The translations under genes and the position numbers were made by a program. Below the pieces are notes generated by a model. It was not told the DNA's origin, made no database searches, and saw only the letters and a program-made list of their open reading frames with translations. From Pedobacter sp. R20-19 (GTDB taxonomy: Bacteria > Bacteroidota > Bacteroidia > Sphingobacteriales > Sphingobacteriaceae), in assembly GCF_000708265.2 (NCBI RefSeq), contig NZ_JCKI01000001.1:496001-560000 (forward strand): 64,000 nt of DNA, given 5' to 3'. Numbering within the stretch: position 1 is the first letter of the stretch; each line of letters starts with the position of its first letter. Of the stretch, positions 45,756 to 54,285 are shown one piece after another.

Positions 45756-45858
45756 AACAAAACCTTTTTGTTTTGACCAAACCATACGAGTGGTCATATA
45801 AAATGGTATTTTCTGATTCAATATTGTATTGGCAATGTAGCCAAACTAATTGAATTTT

Positions 45859-46137
45859 ATGTCTATAGAAATTATGACCAAATCTGATTTGATGGATTTC
45901 AAATCAGATCTATTTAAAGAACTTAAAGCTTTTCTAGCTCCAGAAAAACCGACAGATAAAAAATGGCTTCGTAGTAGCGAGGTCAGAAAATTATTAGGCA
46001 TATCCGGAGGAACCCTTCAAACCCTTAGAAATAATGGAACGCTCAGTTTTACCAAAATTGGCGGTACCATGTACTATAGTATGGAGGAGATCAACAAAGT
46101 TTTGCAGTTTCCAAAAGCATCAAGTAATCTGAGATGA
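45859..46137 (+). CDS. Excisionase-like helix-turn-helix protein
   Basis: A 92-aa DNA-binding protein of the MerR-like/HTH_17 type: WLRSSEVRKLLGISGGTLQT, then RNNGTLSFTKIGGTMYYSM (residues about 38-80), with the wing formed by the GG turn. Such proteins act as excisionases or regulators in Bacteroidota integrative elements. The ATG at 45859 is chosen; an in-frame TTG lies at 45850. It overlaps the next gene by an ATGA, showing coupling to the mobilization operon. Confidence 0.85.
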   Translation: MSIEIMTKSDLMDFKSDLFKELKAFLAPEKPTDKKWLRSSEVRKLLGISGGTLQTLRNNGTLSFTKIGGTMYYSMEEINKVLQFPKASSNLR

Positions 46138-46415
46138 AAATGGCCACACCCCTAACGGTCTTCCTCTGCAAGGCAGCGGAAGACCAGGTGATCTCGCCCA
46201 TACATATCAGTCTCTTCACATCAATCGTTCAGTGCTGGGCAAGTGGTGGCCGGATGAATCCGATTGTTGTCACAAGGAAAAAGCTAATGAGGATTTCAAA
46301 GATCAGATCAACCAGCACTTACCATAAGTGTATTAAGGATTTATGCCGGTCCGGATATATTAATTATCTGCCGTCTTTCAATCCAACTGGGAGTCTGATT
46401 TTTTTAAACAAATAA
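46134..46415 (+). CDS. Small mobile-element protein, possible winged helix
   Basis: 93 aa. It carries TRKKLMRISKIRSTSTYHKC and IKDLCRSGYINYLPSF, which read as a winged-helix DNA-binding fold. Close relatives are commonly found between the excisionase-like HTH and mob genes in Bacteroidota elements (from memory of such clusters). It starts inside the stop of the HTH gene (4-bp overlap). It is probably a regulator of transfer or excision; this is inference. Confidence 0.7.
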   Translation: MKMATPLTVFLCKAAEDQVISPIHISLFTSIVQCWASGGRMNPIVVTRKKLMRISKIRSTSTYHKCIKDLCRSGYINYLPSFNPTGSLIFLNK

Positions 46416-46465
46416 TGTTGTATGAACCTATGGTCTGAGACGGGTTTTCTAAAAACTTTGAGGGA

Positions 46466-46523
46466 GCAAGTTTGTGTTTTTGCTATACAAAAACCTTTTT
46501 CGCTTCAGCGAAAAAGAACTTGC
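46466..46523. other. Candidate oriT region
   Basis: A nested inverted repeat lies directly ahead of mobC: outer GCAAGTT (46466-46472) with AACTTGC (46517-46523), and inner CTTTTTCGCT-TC-AGCGAAAAAG (46495-46516), a perfect 10-bp stem. Inverted repeats next to the mob genes are a hallmark of origins of transfer. The nic site is not identified. Confidence 0.45.
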
Positions 46524-46536
46524 CTTTTTACTCACG

Positions 46537-46935
46537 ATGGTCGCAAAAAGTAGGTCAAGAAAAATTAAAAGCCTGATGGAAGAACGATTAAATGCCGCAA
46601 AGTCCAAGGGAGGCAGGCCGGTAAAGAAGATAAAACGAGAAAAAATTATTATGGTGAGATTGAGCAAAACGGATCATTTTATTATCGAGGGAAAGGCCAA
46701 TAAAGCTGGAATTAAAATCAGTGATTGGTTTCGCCAGGCCGCTAAAGCTGGAAAGGTTTCACCAAGAATAAGTCCTGAGGATTTGAAAGTATTCAGGATG
46801 CTCGCGGGAATGGCAAACAACCTGAACCAACTTACAAAACTTTCACATGAACAGGGTCTATTGGTGTTCCAGAAAAAGTGCAGGGAGTTGATGGGTAAAA
46901 TACATAAATTGATTAATAACTACTTCGAGAAATGA
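46537..46935 (+). CDS. Mobilization protein MobC-like relaxosome accessory
   Basis: A basic 132-aa protein. A ribbon-helix-helix-like start (KIIMVRLSKTDHFIIEGKANKAG) is followed by the MobC family stretch ISDWFRQAAKAGKV and MLAGMANNLNQLTKLSHEQG. It helps the relaxase bind oriT. The frame is open from a GTG at 46474, but the region 46466-46523 is a hairpin suited to oriT, so the ATG at 46537 is preferred. It overlaps the relaxase start by 4 bp (ATGA). Confidence 0.85.
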   Translation: MVAKSRSRKIKSLMEERLNAAKSKGGRPVKKIKREKIIMVRLSKTDHFIIEGKANKAGIKISDWFRQAAKAGKVSPRISPEDLKVFRMLAGMANNLNQLTKLSHEQGLLVFQKKCRELMGKIHKLINNYFEK

Positions 46936-47876
46936 TAGGAAAGATTGCAATTGGCAAAAGCTTTGGTGGGTGTGTTCGTTATGTGGTAAACAAAAAGGAT
47001 GCAGAAATTCTTTATGGCGATGGAATCCGATTAAATAATACATCCCTCATTGTAAGGGATTTTGATTTGCAAAGAAAGATGAATCCTGAGCTTTCAAAAG
47101 CGGTAGCCCATATTTCTCTTAGCTGGAGTGAAGTTGATAGAGATAAATTGCGTAACGAAAATATGTTGGCAATGGCAATGGAGTATTTGAAACTCATAAA
47201 CATAAAGAATACGCAGTTGCTTATTGTCCGGCATAACGATAACCATCACCCCCATTTACACATAATTTACAATCGGGTGGATAATAATGGAAAGACGATC
47301 TCCGATCAGTTCCAGTTTAAAAAAAACGCTGCGGCTTGCAAAGAAATAACCATAAAGCATGGGTTATTTATGGCAAAGGATAGAGACAAAGTTAACAGAA
47401 AAGCGCTTAAAGGAAGCGATAAGATCCGGTACCTGCTTTTTGACCAAATCAAATCAGCACAAAAAAGTAGTAGAAACTGGGAGAGCTTTGGAAATAAACT
47501 ATCCAGCGCCGGCATTGAAATGGTTTTCAAATATAAAAACGGTAGCAACGAAATACAGGGCGTTTCATTCAAGAGCGGAGAATATACTTTTAAAGGTTCG
47601 GAAATCGACAGGTCGCTAAGTTATGGTAAACTCAATGCCTTTTTTCAGGATACATCTGTTCAACAGGATTTTACCAAAATAAACATACCAGAAAGGGAAT
47701 TTAGTGAAAGCTCTCCTGGCAAGAAGACGTTTAGCGAATCCTCTAAACTGACTGAAATATTGGAAATTCTGTTTGCGCCTACGTTCTCGCCGCTTCATGC
47801 TGAACCCGAGCCTAGAAAAAAGAAAAAGAAAGGAACCGGTTATGATGAAGAGCAAAGTCAGGGAAGAGGCAGGTAA
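46932..47876 (+). CDS. Relaxase / mobilization nuclease (MobA/VirD2-like)
   Basis: Nicks oriT and pilots the DNA strand during conjugative transfer. Residues 1-20 (IGKIAIGKSFGGCVRYVVNK) are the usual start, with the catalytic tyrosine probably Tyr17 or Tyr28. Motif III is NHHPHLHIIYNR with metal-binding His106/108/110. The C-terminal part (about 240-314) is basic and low in conservation. At 314 aa it is a short relaxase without a helicase. No coupling protein or mating-pair genes appear in the window, so the element is mobilizable rather than self-transmissible, as far as can be seen. Confidence 0.9.
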   Translation: MIGKIAIGKSFGGCVRYVVNKKDAEILYGDGIRLNNTSLIVRDFDLQRKMNPELSKAVAHISLSWSEVDRDKLRNENMLAMAMEYLKLINIKNTQLLIVRHNDNHHPHLHIIYNRVDNNGKTISDQFQFKKNAAACKEITIKHGLFMAKDRDKVNRKALKGSDKIRYLLFDQIKSAQKSSRNWESFGNKLSSAGIEMVFKYKNGSNEIQGVSFKSGEYTFKGSEIDRSLSYGKLNAFFQDTSVQQDFTKINIPEREFSESSPGKKTFSESSKLTEILEILFAPTFSPLHAEPEPRKKKKKGTGYDEEQSQGRGR

Positions 47877-47897
47877 TTACAAATTAAAGGCAATCTT

Positions 47898-48506
47898 ATG
47901 GAAAACATAAATGAAAAGTTGGAAAATATAGAAGAGATCATGGATCTGCTTATCGGTCAGCTGAAATTCCAGGATGAAAAGTTATCGGCTATTATTGAGC
48001 ATCAGAATTCGCAGGCGGATGAGGCGATTGCAATTGCTACGCCTGATGGAGGAATCATGCCTTCTATTGATGAGCTTAATAGATTTGCAGTTTCGATGAA
48101 TGAGTTAAGGAAAAAAATAGAGCAGTTACCTGAAGCATTTAAGGTAAAGCACCAACATCACTATGAGATAAAATCAAAGTTCTATTTTGTTGGTGCAATA
48201 ATTATTTTTCTTGTTGTTGCAATTTCCTTAGGAAGTTCCATCTCTTTAATCTTAAGGAACAGCGAGCTCAAAACCGAATCAGATAAATTTAAGGTCATAC
48301 GCGGTACCTACCCTGAGCTATCCATTGAAATTGACGGGCATTACCTGAAAGACAAAGATAACCTGATGAAAAACGCTGATCTCCAAATCCATCAGCAGCA
48401 GGTATTAATCGAGGCAAGCTTAAAGGAAGCCAAGGCAAAAAAAGATTATGAAATGGCACGGAAATCAAAAAAGAATTTAAAGGATAAGCAGAAAAAAGCT
48501 AATTGA
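47898..48506 (+). CDS. Membrane-anchored coiled-coil protein, mob-operon partner
   Basis: 202 aa. An N-terminal coiled coil (about 1-40, INEKLENIEEIMDLLIGQLK), one membrane helix at about 96-117 (FYFVGAIIIFLVVAISLGSS), and a long charged helix at the end (LIEASLKEAKAKKDYEMARK). It lies 21 bp after the relaxase on the same strand and similar proteins accompany relaxases in Bacteroidota mobilizable elements. It may tie the relaxosome to the membrane; no function is proven. Confidence 0.75.
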   Translation: MENINEKLENIEEIMDLLIGQLKFQDEKLSAIIEHQNSQADEAIAIATPDGGIMPSIDELNRFAVSMNELRKKIEQLPEAFKVKHQHHYEIKSKFYFVGAIIIFLVVAISLGSSISLILRNSELKTESDKFKVIRGTYPELSIEIDGHYLKDKDNLMKNADLQIHQQQVLIEASLKEAKAKKDYEMARKSKKNLKDKQKKAN

Positions 48507-48581
48507 TAATTACCCACCACGCATTTGTGGCCTGCAAACCCTGCCACTCAACCCGCCTCAGGTTTGCGTTTTACATCTACG

Positions 48582-48620
48582 AAAAAATCCTGCCCATTCT
48601 AAAATTCCAGAATGGACAGG
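48582..48620 (-). terminator. Terminator of the minus-strand HEPN operon
   Basis: On the minus strand CCTGTCCATTCT pairs with AGAATGGGCAGG around AAAATTCC-type loop and is followed by ATTTTTT. It lies 15 bp beyond the stop of the 430-aa gene. Confidence 0.8.
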
Positions 48621-48634
48621 CATTTGGTGTAGGA

Positions 48635-49927
48635 CTATCTTTTTTTTAAGCCATAGGTTTGTACAATCTGTTGAACGAAGGGCTCCAAGTGGGTATCATA
48701 ATGTTTCTTTAGTACAGGCAACCGAAAACTTATTTTCGAGAAATAAGATACGACTTCAGCATCAGCGATCGAGCCTAACAAGTAAAACTTCATCGGCTTC
48801 TTTTCTGCAGCAGCAAAAAAGAACATGTTAAAAATTGGCGCAAAATTGGAGAGCTTGCCATTAACCATAAATTTTAGGTCAAGGAAATAGTATTCTCCTT
48901 TGTCAATAAGAAGAAATTTCAGTTGAGGTATATCACTCGCAACCTGGCAGAAACAAATATCTTTTTTTGTCGGCTTTCCTTTTATGTATCTCAAGCCATA
49001 AATCCATTGATAGCACATGAACCGTTCATACACAAGTTGTGGAAGTGCACTTTTCCAAAGATCAAACTGTAATTTTTTCCTTTCGGAAAAAGTTCTGCTA
49101 TAATTTTCGTCCTTATGGTTTTTCATTTGAAAATAGAAAGAGTTCTCCCACATTTCTTCACAAATGTCGTTCAAATTAAGCTGCTCTGAATTGAGCTCCA
49201 GATCGTCTGATATCGTTTTACTGTTTAAGTATGTCAATAATGATTTAAAATTTCTTTTGTCATTATTTAGGGTTGCCGTAAAAGGAATAAGTAAGGTTAA
49301 TTCTTTTTCTTCATTGTATCTCTCGTGTAGGTTTAAGGGGTCTAAAATACAATATGCGATAACTGGTGTATCATTTTCTAATGAATCCGATAATTGTGGT
49401 TCAAGAAAAATATTTCTTCTTGCCTCATTTTTTAGCGGAATAATGGGAAGCGAGACGCTTGGTTTAAAAAGATTTCTAAATGGCTCTTTCAATTTAATGG
49501 TTAGCCCCTTGCTATTACTCGCGATTTTCAGGTATTTCGAAGTTCCATTATCCGCATCAAAGAAATCCGGATAGTAATAGTCCTCAAAGCTTTTTTCATG
49601 ATAAAACCATAAATATTTACTTAAAAAAAAGTAGGCATATCTGCTTAGATAAAATTCATCTGTATCCATGCTGCAACTGATAAGTAAATGATCCTGCGTT
49701 ACTTTCAGGTATATCATTTCGACATCTTCATTTTCGATGCTGATCGAGGCGGTAAGTATTTCGTTGACAAAACGCAAATGTTTAACGCTAACTGAAAGAT
49801 AGCCGCGTTTTGGAGGCCTGAATTCTGACAAAGAATCTAGGGTTTTTCTTTCCAGCAACCGGGTTCCGTTTTTGAAAGGGAGTTTAAAAAACCTGTAAAA
49901 AGGTATATCGAGAGTTAAATTATTCAA
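48635..49927 (-). CDS. Hypothetical 430-aa protein, partner of HEPN gene
   Basis: Not recognised. It is a soluble protein rich in Phe, Tyr and Leu, without signal or obvious membrane span. The text is mixed alpha/beta (DTDEFYLSRYAYFFLSKYLW, then FCQVASDIPQLKFLLIDKGE and YYFLDLKFMVNG). No nuclease or ATPase motif was found. It overlaps the end of the upstream HEPN-type gene by 8 bp, so both are made together. Position inside a mobilizable element next to an XRE regulator suggests cargo for defence or element stability. Confidence 0.65.
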   Translation of the reverse strand: MNNLTLDIPFYRFFKLPFKNGTRLLERKTLDSLSEFRPPKRGYLSVSVKHLRFVNEILTASISIENEDVEMIYLKVTQDHLLISCSMDTDEFYLSRYAYFFLSKYLWFYHEKSFEDYYYPDFFDADNGTSKYLKIASNSKGLTIKLKEPFRNLFKPSVSLPIIPLKNEARRNIFLEPQLSDSLENDTPVIAYCILDPLNLHERYNEEKELTLLIPFTATLNNDKRNFKSLLTYLNSKTISDDLELNSEQLNLNDICEEMWENSFYFQMKNHKDENYSRTFSERKKLQFDLWKSALPQLVYERFMCYQWIYGLRYIKGKPTKKDICFCQVASDIPQLKFLLIDKGEYYFLDLKFMVNGKLSNFAPIFNMFFFAAAEKKPMKFYLLGSIADAEVVSYFSKISFRLPVLKKHYDTHLEPFVQQIVQTYGLKKR

Positions 49928-50801
49928 AACCTACCCCCATTTCTATTTGCATCTCGTTTTGCAATTTAAAATCAGCTATTTTACTGGTGCAAATCTCTTT
50001 AGTAAGTTCAAAGAATGCATATGCCTTTGATACAAGCTTATCTGCGGCGTCTGAATCAACTTTAAAAGTGTCCTTATATCTTGCCTGAGAATAGCTTTTT
50101 AGTAAAATTTCAAATAATAAAAGATCATCTTTATTAGATCTAAAAAGATTGGAAGGTTCTTCTGAAAAGCAACAGCAGAGATCGAGTTGACGGCCTAAAT
50201 GGTGAATATCTGACCTGTAAGCGAGATTTACCCTGATCAATGCAATGGTGCATTGTTCGATGACTTGGTGAGTCAAAAAAACAGCAATGGCATAATGTTG
50301 ATTGGCATAACTATCTGCTGCCGCATCCAAAAAACCTTGAGCCAATTTTATTCGATGTTCAAAATGCTTTTTAGCCTTTTCAAAGTTTTGGCTGGGCTCA
50401 AATTTGATTTCGTTGTCTTGCGCCAGCATTCCAGTACTATTATAGAGTAGACTTCCTTGGTTTAATATTGTAATGAAAAACCTGTTGTTTTTTTGGATAG
50501 ACTCCTTAATCGTTTCGACTCCATGTGAAAGAATAGTGATTTTACCTTCACTATAATGCGATCTGCAAAAATCCTGAACTTCGTGCTCATTCCGGGTTGA
50601 GCTTTCCATTATAATTAACAGAAAGTAGTGTGGCTCATTTTTGTCTAGGCTAGTCGTAAAGCAACCTAAACGATTATTGGATTTTATGATCCTGCAAAAA
50701 GAATAAATTTTCAGAGGCTCAAATTTCTTTGCCAATATTTCAATAAATATATTTAATCCATTCGAAACGGATTTTACAGAGCTTAAGTTTGTTACTTTCA
50801 T
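49920..50801 (-). CDS. HEPN-domain protein with nucleotidyltransferase-like N-terminus
   Basis: The C-terminal half (about 140-270) reads as a HEPN helical bundle: AIAVFLTHQVIEQCTIALIR (161-180), HHLGRQLDL (190-198) and SYSQARYKDTF (226-236), as in PF05168 proteins. The N-terminal half (about 15-130) has the alternating pattern of a minimal nucleotidyltransferase (IYSFCRI, YFLLIIMESS), but the GS-x-DxD signature is not visible, so it may be degenerate. A clear Rx4-6H RNase motif is not seen either. It leads a two-gene minus-strand operon divergent from an XRE repressor, an arrangement like a toxin-antitoxin or stress module. Confidence 0.7.
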   Translation of the reverse strand: MKVTNLSSVKSVSNGLNIFIEILAKKFEPLKIYSFCRIIKSNNRLGCFTTSLDKNEPHYFLLIIMESSTRNEHEVQDFCRSHYSEGKITILSHGVETIKESIQKNNRFFITILNQGSLLYNSTGMLAQDNEIKFEPSQNFEKAKKHFEHRIKLAQGFLDAAADSYANQHYAIAVFLTHQVIEQCTIALIRVNLAYRSDIHHLGRQLDLCCCFSEEPSNLFRSNKDDLLLFEILLKSYSQARYKDTFKVDSDAADKLVSKAYAFFELTKEICTSKIADFKLQNEMQIEMGVGFE

Positions 50802-50912
50802 GGCATTTTCGATTTATTTCTTCTAATTTCCGAATCAACATCGCCGTACCGAACCACAGCCGATTGTATAATACAATAGCTAAGTTGTTTCTTACCAAAA
50901 GAAAATTTTAGA

Positions 50913-50920
50913 TATATTTG
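50913..50920 (+). promoter_or_regulatory. -7 box of the XRE regulator gene
   Basis: TATATTTG matches TAnnTTTG, with TTTC 21 bp upstream. It ends 4 bp before the ATG at 50925, implying a nearly leaderless mRNA. Confidence 0.5.
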
Positions 50921-50924
50921 GAAT

Positions 50925-51335
50925 ATGGAAACCTCAGAAAAAAACACTCGCACGCATATAGGACGAAAAGTTTCACGTATCCGTGAATTAAGAGGTATGA
51001 AGCAGGAAGCTCTTGCAGCGGAATTAGGGATAAGCCAGCAAGCAGTCAGTAAAATTGAGCAGAGTGAAGAGATTGAGGATTCTACATTAGATAAAATCGC
51101 TCAAATTTTAGGTGTTAGTTCTGAGGGAATAAAAAGCTTCAACGAAGAAACTATATTAAATATAATCTCTAATACTTTTACTAGTAATGATAGCTCGACA
51201 ATAAATGCCATTAATGTTCAGCCAAACTTTAATCCGATAGATAAGGTTGTGGAATTATTCGAAGAGAACAAAAAACTTTATGAGAGGTTACTGGCAAGTG
51301 AGAAAGAAAAAATTGAATTATTGAAGTCAAAGTGA
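50925..51335 (+). CDS. XRE-family helix-turn-helix regulator
   Basis: 136 aa. The Cro/C1-type HTH spans about residues 11-66 (RKVSRIRELRGMKQEALAAE, LGISQQAVSKIEQSE). The C-terminal part (about 70-136) is polar and ends in a coiled-coil-like helix (VVELFEENKKLYERLLASEK) suited to dimerisation. It is divergent from the HEPN operon (123 bp between) and precedes the four-gene operon by 331 bp, so it may control either. No direct evidence favours one. Confidence 0.85.
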   Translation: METSEKNTRTHIGRKVSRIRELRGMKQEALAAELGISQQAVSKIEQSEEIEDSTLDKIAQILGVSSEGIKSFNEETILNIISNTFTSNDSSTINAINVQPNFNPIDKVVELFEENKKLYERLLASEKEKIELLKSK

Positions 51336-51357
51336 TTATATATAAATTGTTTAGGGT

Positions 51358-51562
51358 ATGCCCAATATTTATCAGCTAAAGAAGATCAAGCCGAAGCTAA
51401 AAAGCAAAGCAGAATCATTAGTGTTTCAACAAAAAACTTGAACGAGCAACAAGTGACCATCAGAAGACTTTAGATGAACTCGCCAATTCCTATAAAATAA
51501 ATGCCGATCAGGAAAAGGGATTTCGATTAAATTTAACTGGCGCAATAACACGCCCCATTTAG
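51358..51562 (+). pseudogene. Decayed coding remnant
   Basis: Frame 1 reads YAQYLSAKEDQAEAKKQSRI and on to NEQQ; after a shift the next frame continues HQKTLDELANSYKINADQEK up to a stop at 51562. Together they look like one helical protein broken by frameshift. Start and family are not identifiable. It fills much of the 331-bp gap between the XRE gene and the four-gene operon. Confidence 0.4.
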
Positions 51563-51666
51563 ATATATTGATCATTTATTTAAAATGTCGAAATAAAATG
51601 AATTTAAAGCTCAAAGGTTCACTTTTAAGGAATATGAAGCTTAAGTTTGCCTAATATCTAAATGCA

Positions 51667-52761
51667 ATGAACGTTAAAATTCCATTTATTATTAGTTTAC
51701 ATAGGCCACTCAGTCAACCCTTAAAAGCAGTTAAGTGGGTATGTCAATTTATTAACCATAGTCGAAACATTAAACCGTCACAAACAAATCTTGAATTTTA
51801 TCTGTACCTGGTTACCGAACTTTATAAAAAATATAAAGCTAATGATTTACAGGACTACAATGGAATCCCAAGTAAATTTGCGATCCATGAAGTCTATCTA
51901 GCAATTTATAGTCTCAAAAAAGAAGAAAAGATTCTAATGATTCAAAATGCGATCAGCCAAGCTGAGAAAACTGCTTTGCAAAAGCAAATCTTTTCAACTT
52001 ATAAAGCAGCTTCTTATTTTGTCAACATGACCAAAGATAAATTAGGACTAATTGATGCAAATAATGAGTTAACTGAAGATGCCTACAAACTTTTAATGCT
52101 GAAGAGTAGTTTTTTTAAACTTTCTAAAGGAGAAAAGGAATTCTTTAAGGTGAAGCTATTGGAAAAAGACTTTTTAATGCTAGTATCTCTTTGCTTATTT
52201 CAGAGACTAGCACATGTGAAAAAAATTAAAAATATTGTCGAGATCCATTATGATTTTCTTGATAAATATTATGGCATTAGAAACTTCCATTTTGTTTCAG
52301 AAAGTTTGAGTAACTATAATACAGTTAGAACTTATTGGATAAGCAGTTTGAATTTATTGAATAAAAACTATATCCCAAGCCCTAGCTTTAAAAAAACAAT
52401 ACAATCTAACAGCCAATTCGAAGATTGGTATAACGTTTTAAATAATAGATTTGAACAATATTTAGACCTAACCTTTAAGAAAAATTCTTCCTTCTTAATA
52501 AGAAAGGAACGCTTTGAAAGTAATTATAAGTTTTTATTAAGTAAAAGTTTAGATGAGCTTGGCTTCGTTAATATTCACGATTTAAGAGAAGCAATGAAAA
52601 TGTCTATGCCAAACTTTGAAGCTTTTCTTAATGAATACTACGAAACTGAAAAGTCAAAAAAGCATATTTTTTTAAGTAATATTGTGAGTTCAATAGACAG
52701 ACGTAAAAGATTTAAAGTACGAAGTACGCCAGTGATAAAAATAAGGATTAAAGGAATTTAA
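51667..52761 (+). CDS. Unknown protein, first gene of ATPase-nuclease-methyltransferase operon
   Basis: 364 aa, not recognised. It is mostly helical and rich in Lys, Phe and Leu, with no signal or membrane span. No catalytic motif was found. The N-terminus reads KIPFIISLHRPLSQPLKAVK; the C-terminus is very basic (SSIDRRKRFKVRSTPVIKIR), which would suit nucleic-acid contact. It lies 2 bp ahead of a P-loop ATPase gene, so it is surely co-translated with the system. It may be a target-recognition or adaptor subunit (inference). Confidence 0.7.
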   Translation: MNVKIPFIISLHRPLSQPLKAVKWVCQFINHSRNIKPSQTNLEFYLYLVTELYKKYKANDLQDYNGIPSKFAIHEVYLAIYSLKKEEKILMIQNAISQAEKTALQKQIFSTYKAASYFVNMTKDKLGLIDANNELTEDAYKLLMLKSSFFKLSKGEKEFFKVKLLEKDFLMLVSLCLFQRLAHVKKIKNIVEIHYDFLDKYYGIRNFHFVSESLSNYNTVRTYWISSLNLLNKNYIPSPSFKKTIQSNSQFEDWYNVLNNRFEQYLDLTFKKNSSFLIRKERFESNYKFLLSKSLDELGFVNIHDLREAMKMSMPNFEAFLNEYYETEKSKKHIFLSNIVSSIDRRKRFKVRSTPVIKIRIKGI

Positions 52762-52763
52762 AT

Positions 52764-54284
52764 ATGAATATTGATAATATTTGGGAAAAATTAAATCCTA
52801 ATGAACAATCTCTCGAAACATTACGTAGAGATCTGTCTGAAGGTAAAGTTCCGAACCTACCGTATTTTGTAGTAAATCAACAAATAGTTAAGAAAGTCAT
52901 AGCAAAAAACATTTCTGATATAGATGGAGATAGAATGCAGACCAACTTGATAATTGCTCAATATGGGAATGGAAAAACGAATCTCCTGAAATATCTGCAA
53001 CTTTTCTTTGAATCGAATAAGTTTGGGATAGATGTAGTTTACTCACGCGCAGACAGAGAGCAGCCAGATTTGGTAATTTTTTTACTAAAACTTATCCAAG
53101 ATAAATATTCACTTAATCTTATATCATATATTAAATCCTTACGTAATCGTCAAGGAATTGCAGAGGAGCTTGCGGATAACTTCAAAGCCAATTTCTCGGG
53201 TATAAAAGAGTTTACAATTCAATTATTTAATCCGTCTAGAACCGATGAGCAAATTCAAAAATTGATATTTCTGGGTACTGGTCGATTATATACCAAAGGC
53301 CATTTTAAGGAGTTTGATCTTCCGCAATTGATGGATTTCGATAGAAGAGAAGTACTTGTTGTTTTCTTAAACATTTTAGCCAAATCAAATCACTACATAA
53401 TATTTGGCATCGATGAAATTGAAAAGATTCAAGAAAAGTCGAAGCTTAGATTAAATCATTTCCTAACGTCTTATCGAGAGTTAATCGATCTGTTTAATAA
53501 AATTAAAGGACACTATATTCTAACATGTTTTACAGATGCAACTGGAGCTTTCGAAATTCAATCTGCTAACGAAGCATTGTATACCCGGATTCGCACAAGT
53601 CTTTTAACATTACCACCGATTTCGAATCGAGATGATTTTTCTGAATTGATGAGGTATCTAAATGAGTTATTTGATACGAATCGTAATGAGTCAGATCTTG
53701 ACAACATCATAGGTCAATTGATGAAAGCTAACCATCAAAGAAATAGAGACATTTTACAACATTCAATAGAGCTTTTAAGAGATCAGGTAGTACGGCTAAG
53801 TATTAGTGAGATGCTGATTGAAGAAGGTCTGGAAAAACTTTTTATCAATATAAAGACGAAACTTCAATTGGATGGAGCATTCAAATCACTGAATCAGAAG
53901 TTTTTTGATCCACTCAAATATTACTTGGAAGACAATTACCTTATCACAGATGATGGTGATTTAAGTCGAAGGTATCAATATTTTATTGATCACAAAGGAA
54001 AGAAAACACATTACTTTTTATTCAATGATTTTGTAGATAAATCTGAAATGAATATGAGGTTAAATAACATCCCTGCCCCTATAGACTATAACTTTGTTAT
54101 TTATGCACCTGAAAAATTAGAACTTAGTAATAGTGATGTTGAAATTAATAATGCTGCTGAGTATAAAATCTTAGATTATTCACCCGATGACATGTTTGTT
54201 TTATTGAATATGTATCGTGACAATTTTGAGTATACAGCTGCAATAGCAAAGATTATTGTTAACTATACGGAGAAAAATCTATAA
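52764..54284 (+). CDS. P-loop ATPase of the four-gene system
   Basis: 506 aa. ORC/STAND-like AAA+ pattern: Walker A AQYGNGKTN at 65-73, Walker B IIFGIDEIE at 212-220 (Asp217, Glu218), a sensor-1-like ILTCFTDATGAF at 252-263 and a possible arginine finger in YTRIRTSL at 273-280. A winged-helix-like C-terminal region follows (about 290-500). The pattern recalls ATPases of large defence systems such as BrxC/PglY-type proteins, but is too short to be one of them. It is tightly packed between the unknown gene (2 bp) and the nuclease gene (1 bp). It likely powers or gates nuclease action. Confidence 0.8.
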   Translation: MNIDNIWEKLNPNEQSLETLRRDLSEGKVPNLPYFVVNQQIVKKVIAKNISDIDGDRMQTNLIIAQYGNGKTNLLKYLQLFFESNKFGIDVVYSRADREQPDLVIFLLKLIQDKYSLNLISYIKSLRNRQGIAEELADNFKANFSGIKEFTIQLFNPSRTDEQIQKLIFLGTGRLYTKGHFKEFDLPQLMDFDRREVLVVFLNILAKSNHYIIFGIDEIEKIQEKSKLRLNHFLTSYRELIDLFNKIKGHYILTCFTDATGAFEIQSANEALYTRIRTSLLTLPPISNRDDFSELMRYLNELFDTNRNESDLDNIIGQLMKANHQRNRDILQHSIELLRDQVVRLSISEMLIEEGLEKLFINIKTKLQLDGAFKSLNQKFFDPLKYYLEDNYLITDDGDLSRRYQYFIDHKGKKTHYFLFNDFVDKSEMNMRLNNIPAPIDYNFVIYAPEKLELSNSDVEINNAAEYKILDYSPDDMFVLLNMYRDNFEYTAAIAKIIVNYTEKNL

Positions 54285-54285
54285 T

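Noticed and set aside
46474..46536. GTG start at 46474 for the MobC-like gene
   Set aside because: The stretch is occupied by a nested hairpin suited to oriT and the MobC-like sequence begins later.
49164..49574. 136-codon plus-strand frame opposite the 430-aa gene
   Set aside because: The minus-strand frame is longer, coupled to the HEPN gene and ends at a matching terminator; the plus frame is a shadow.
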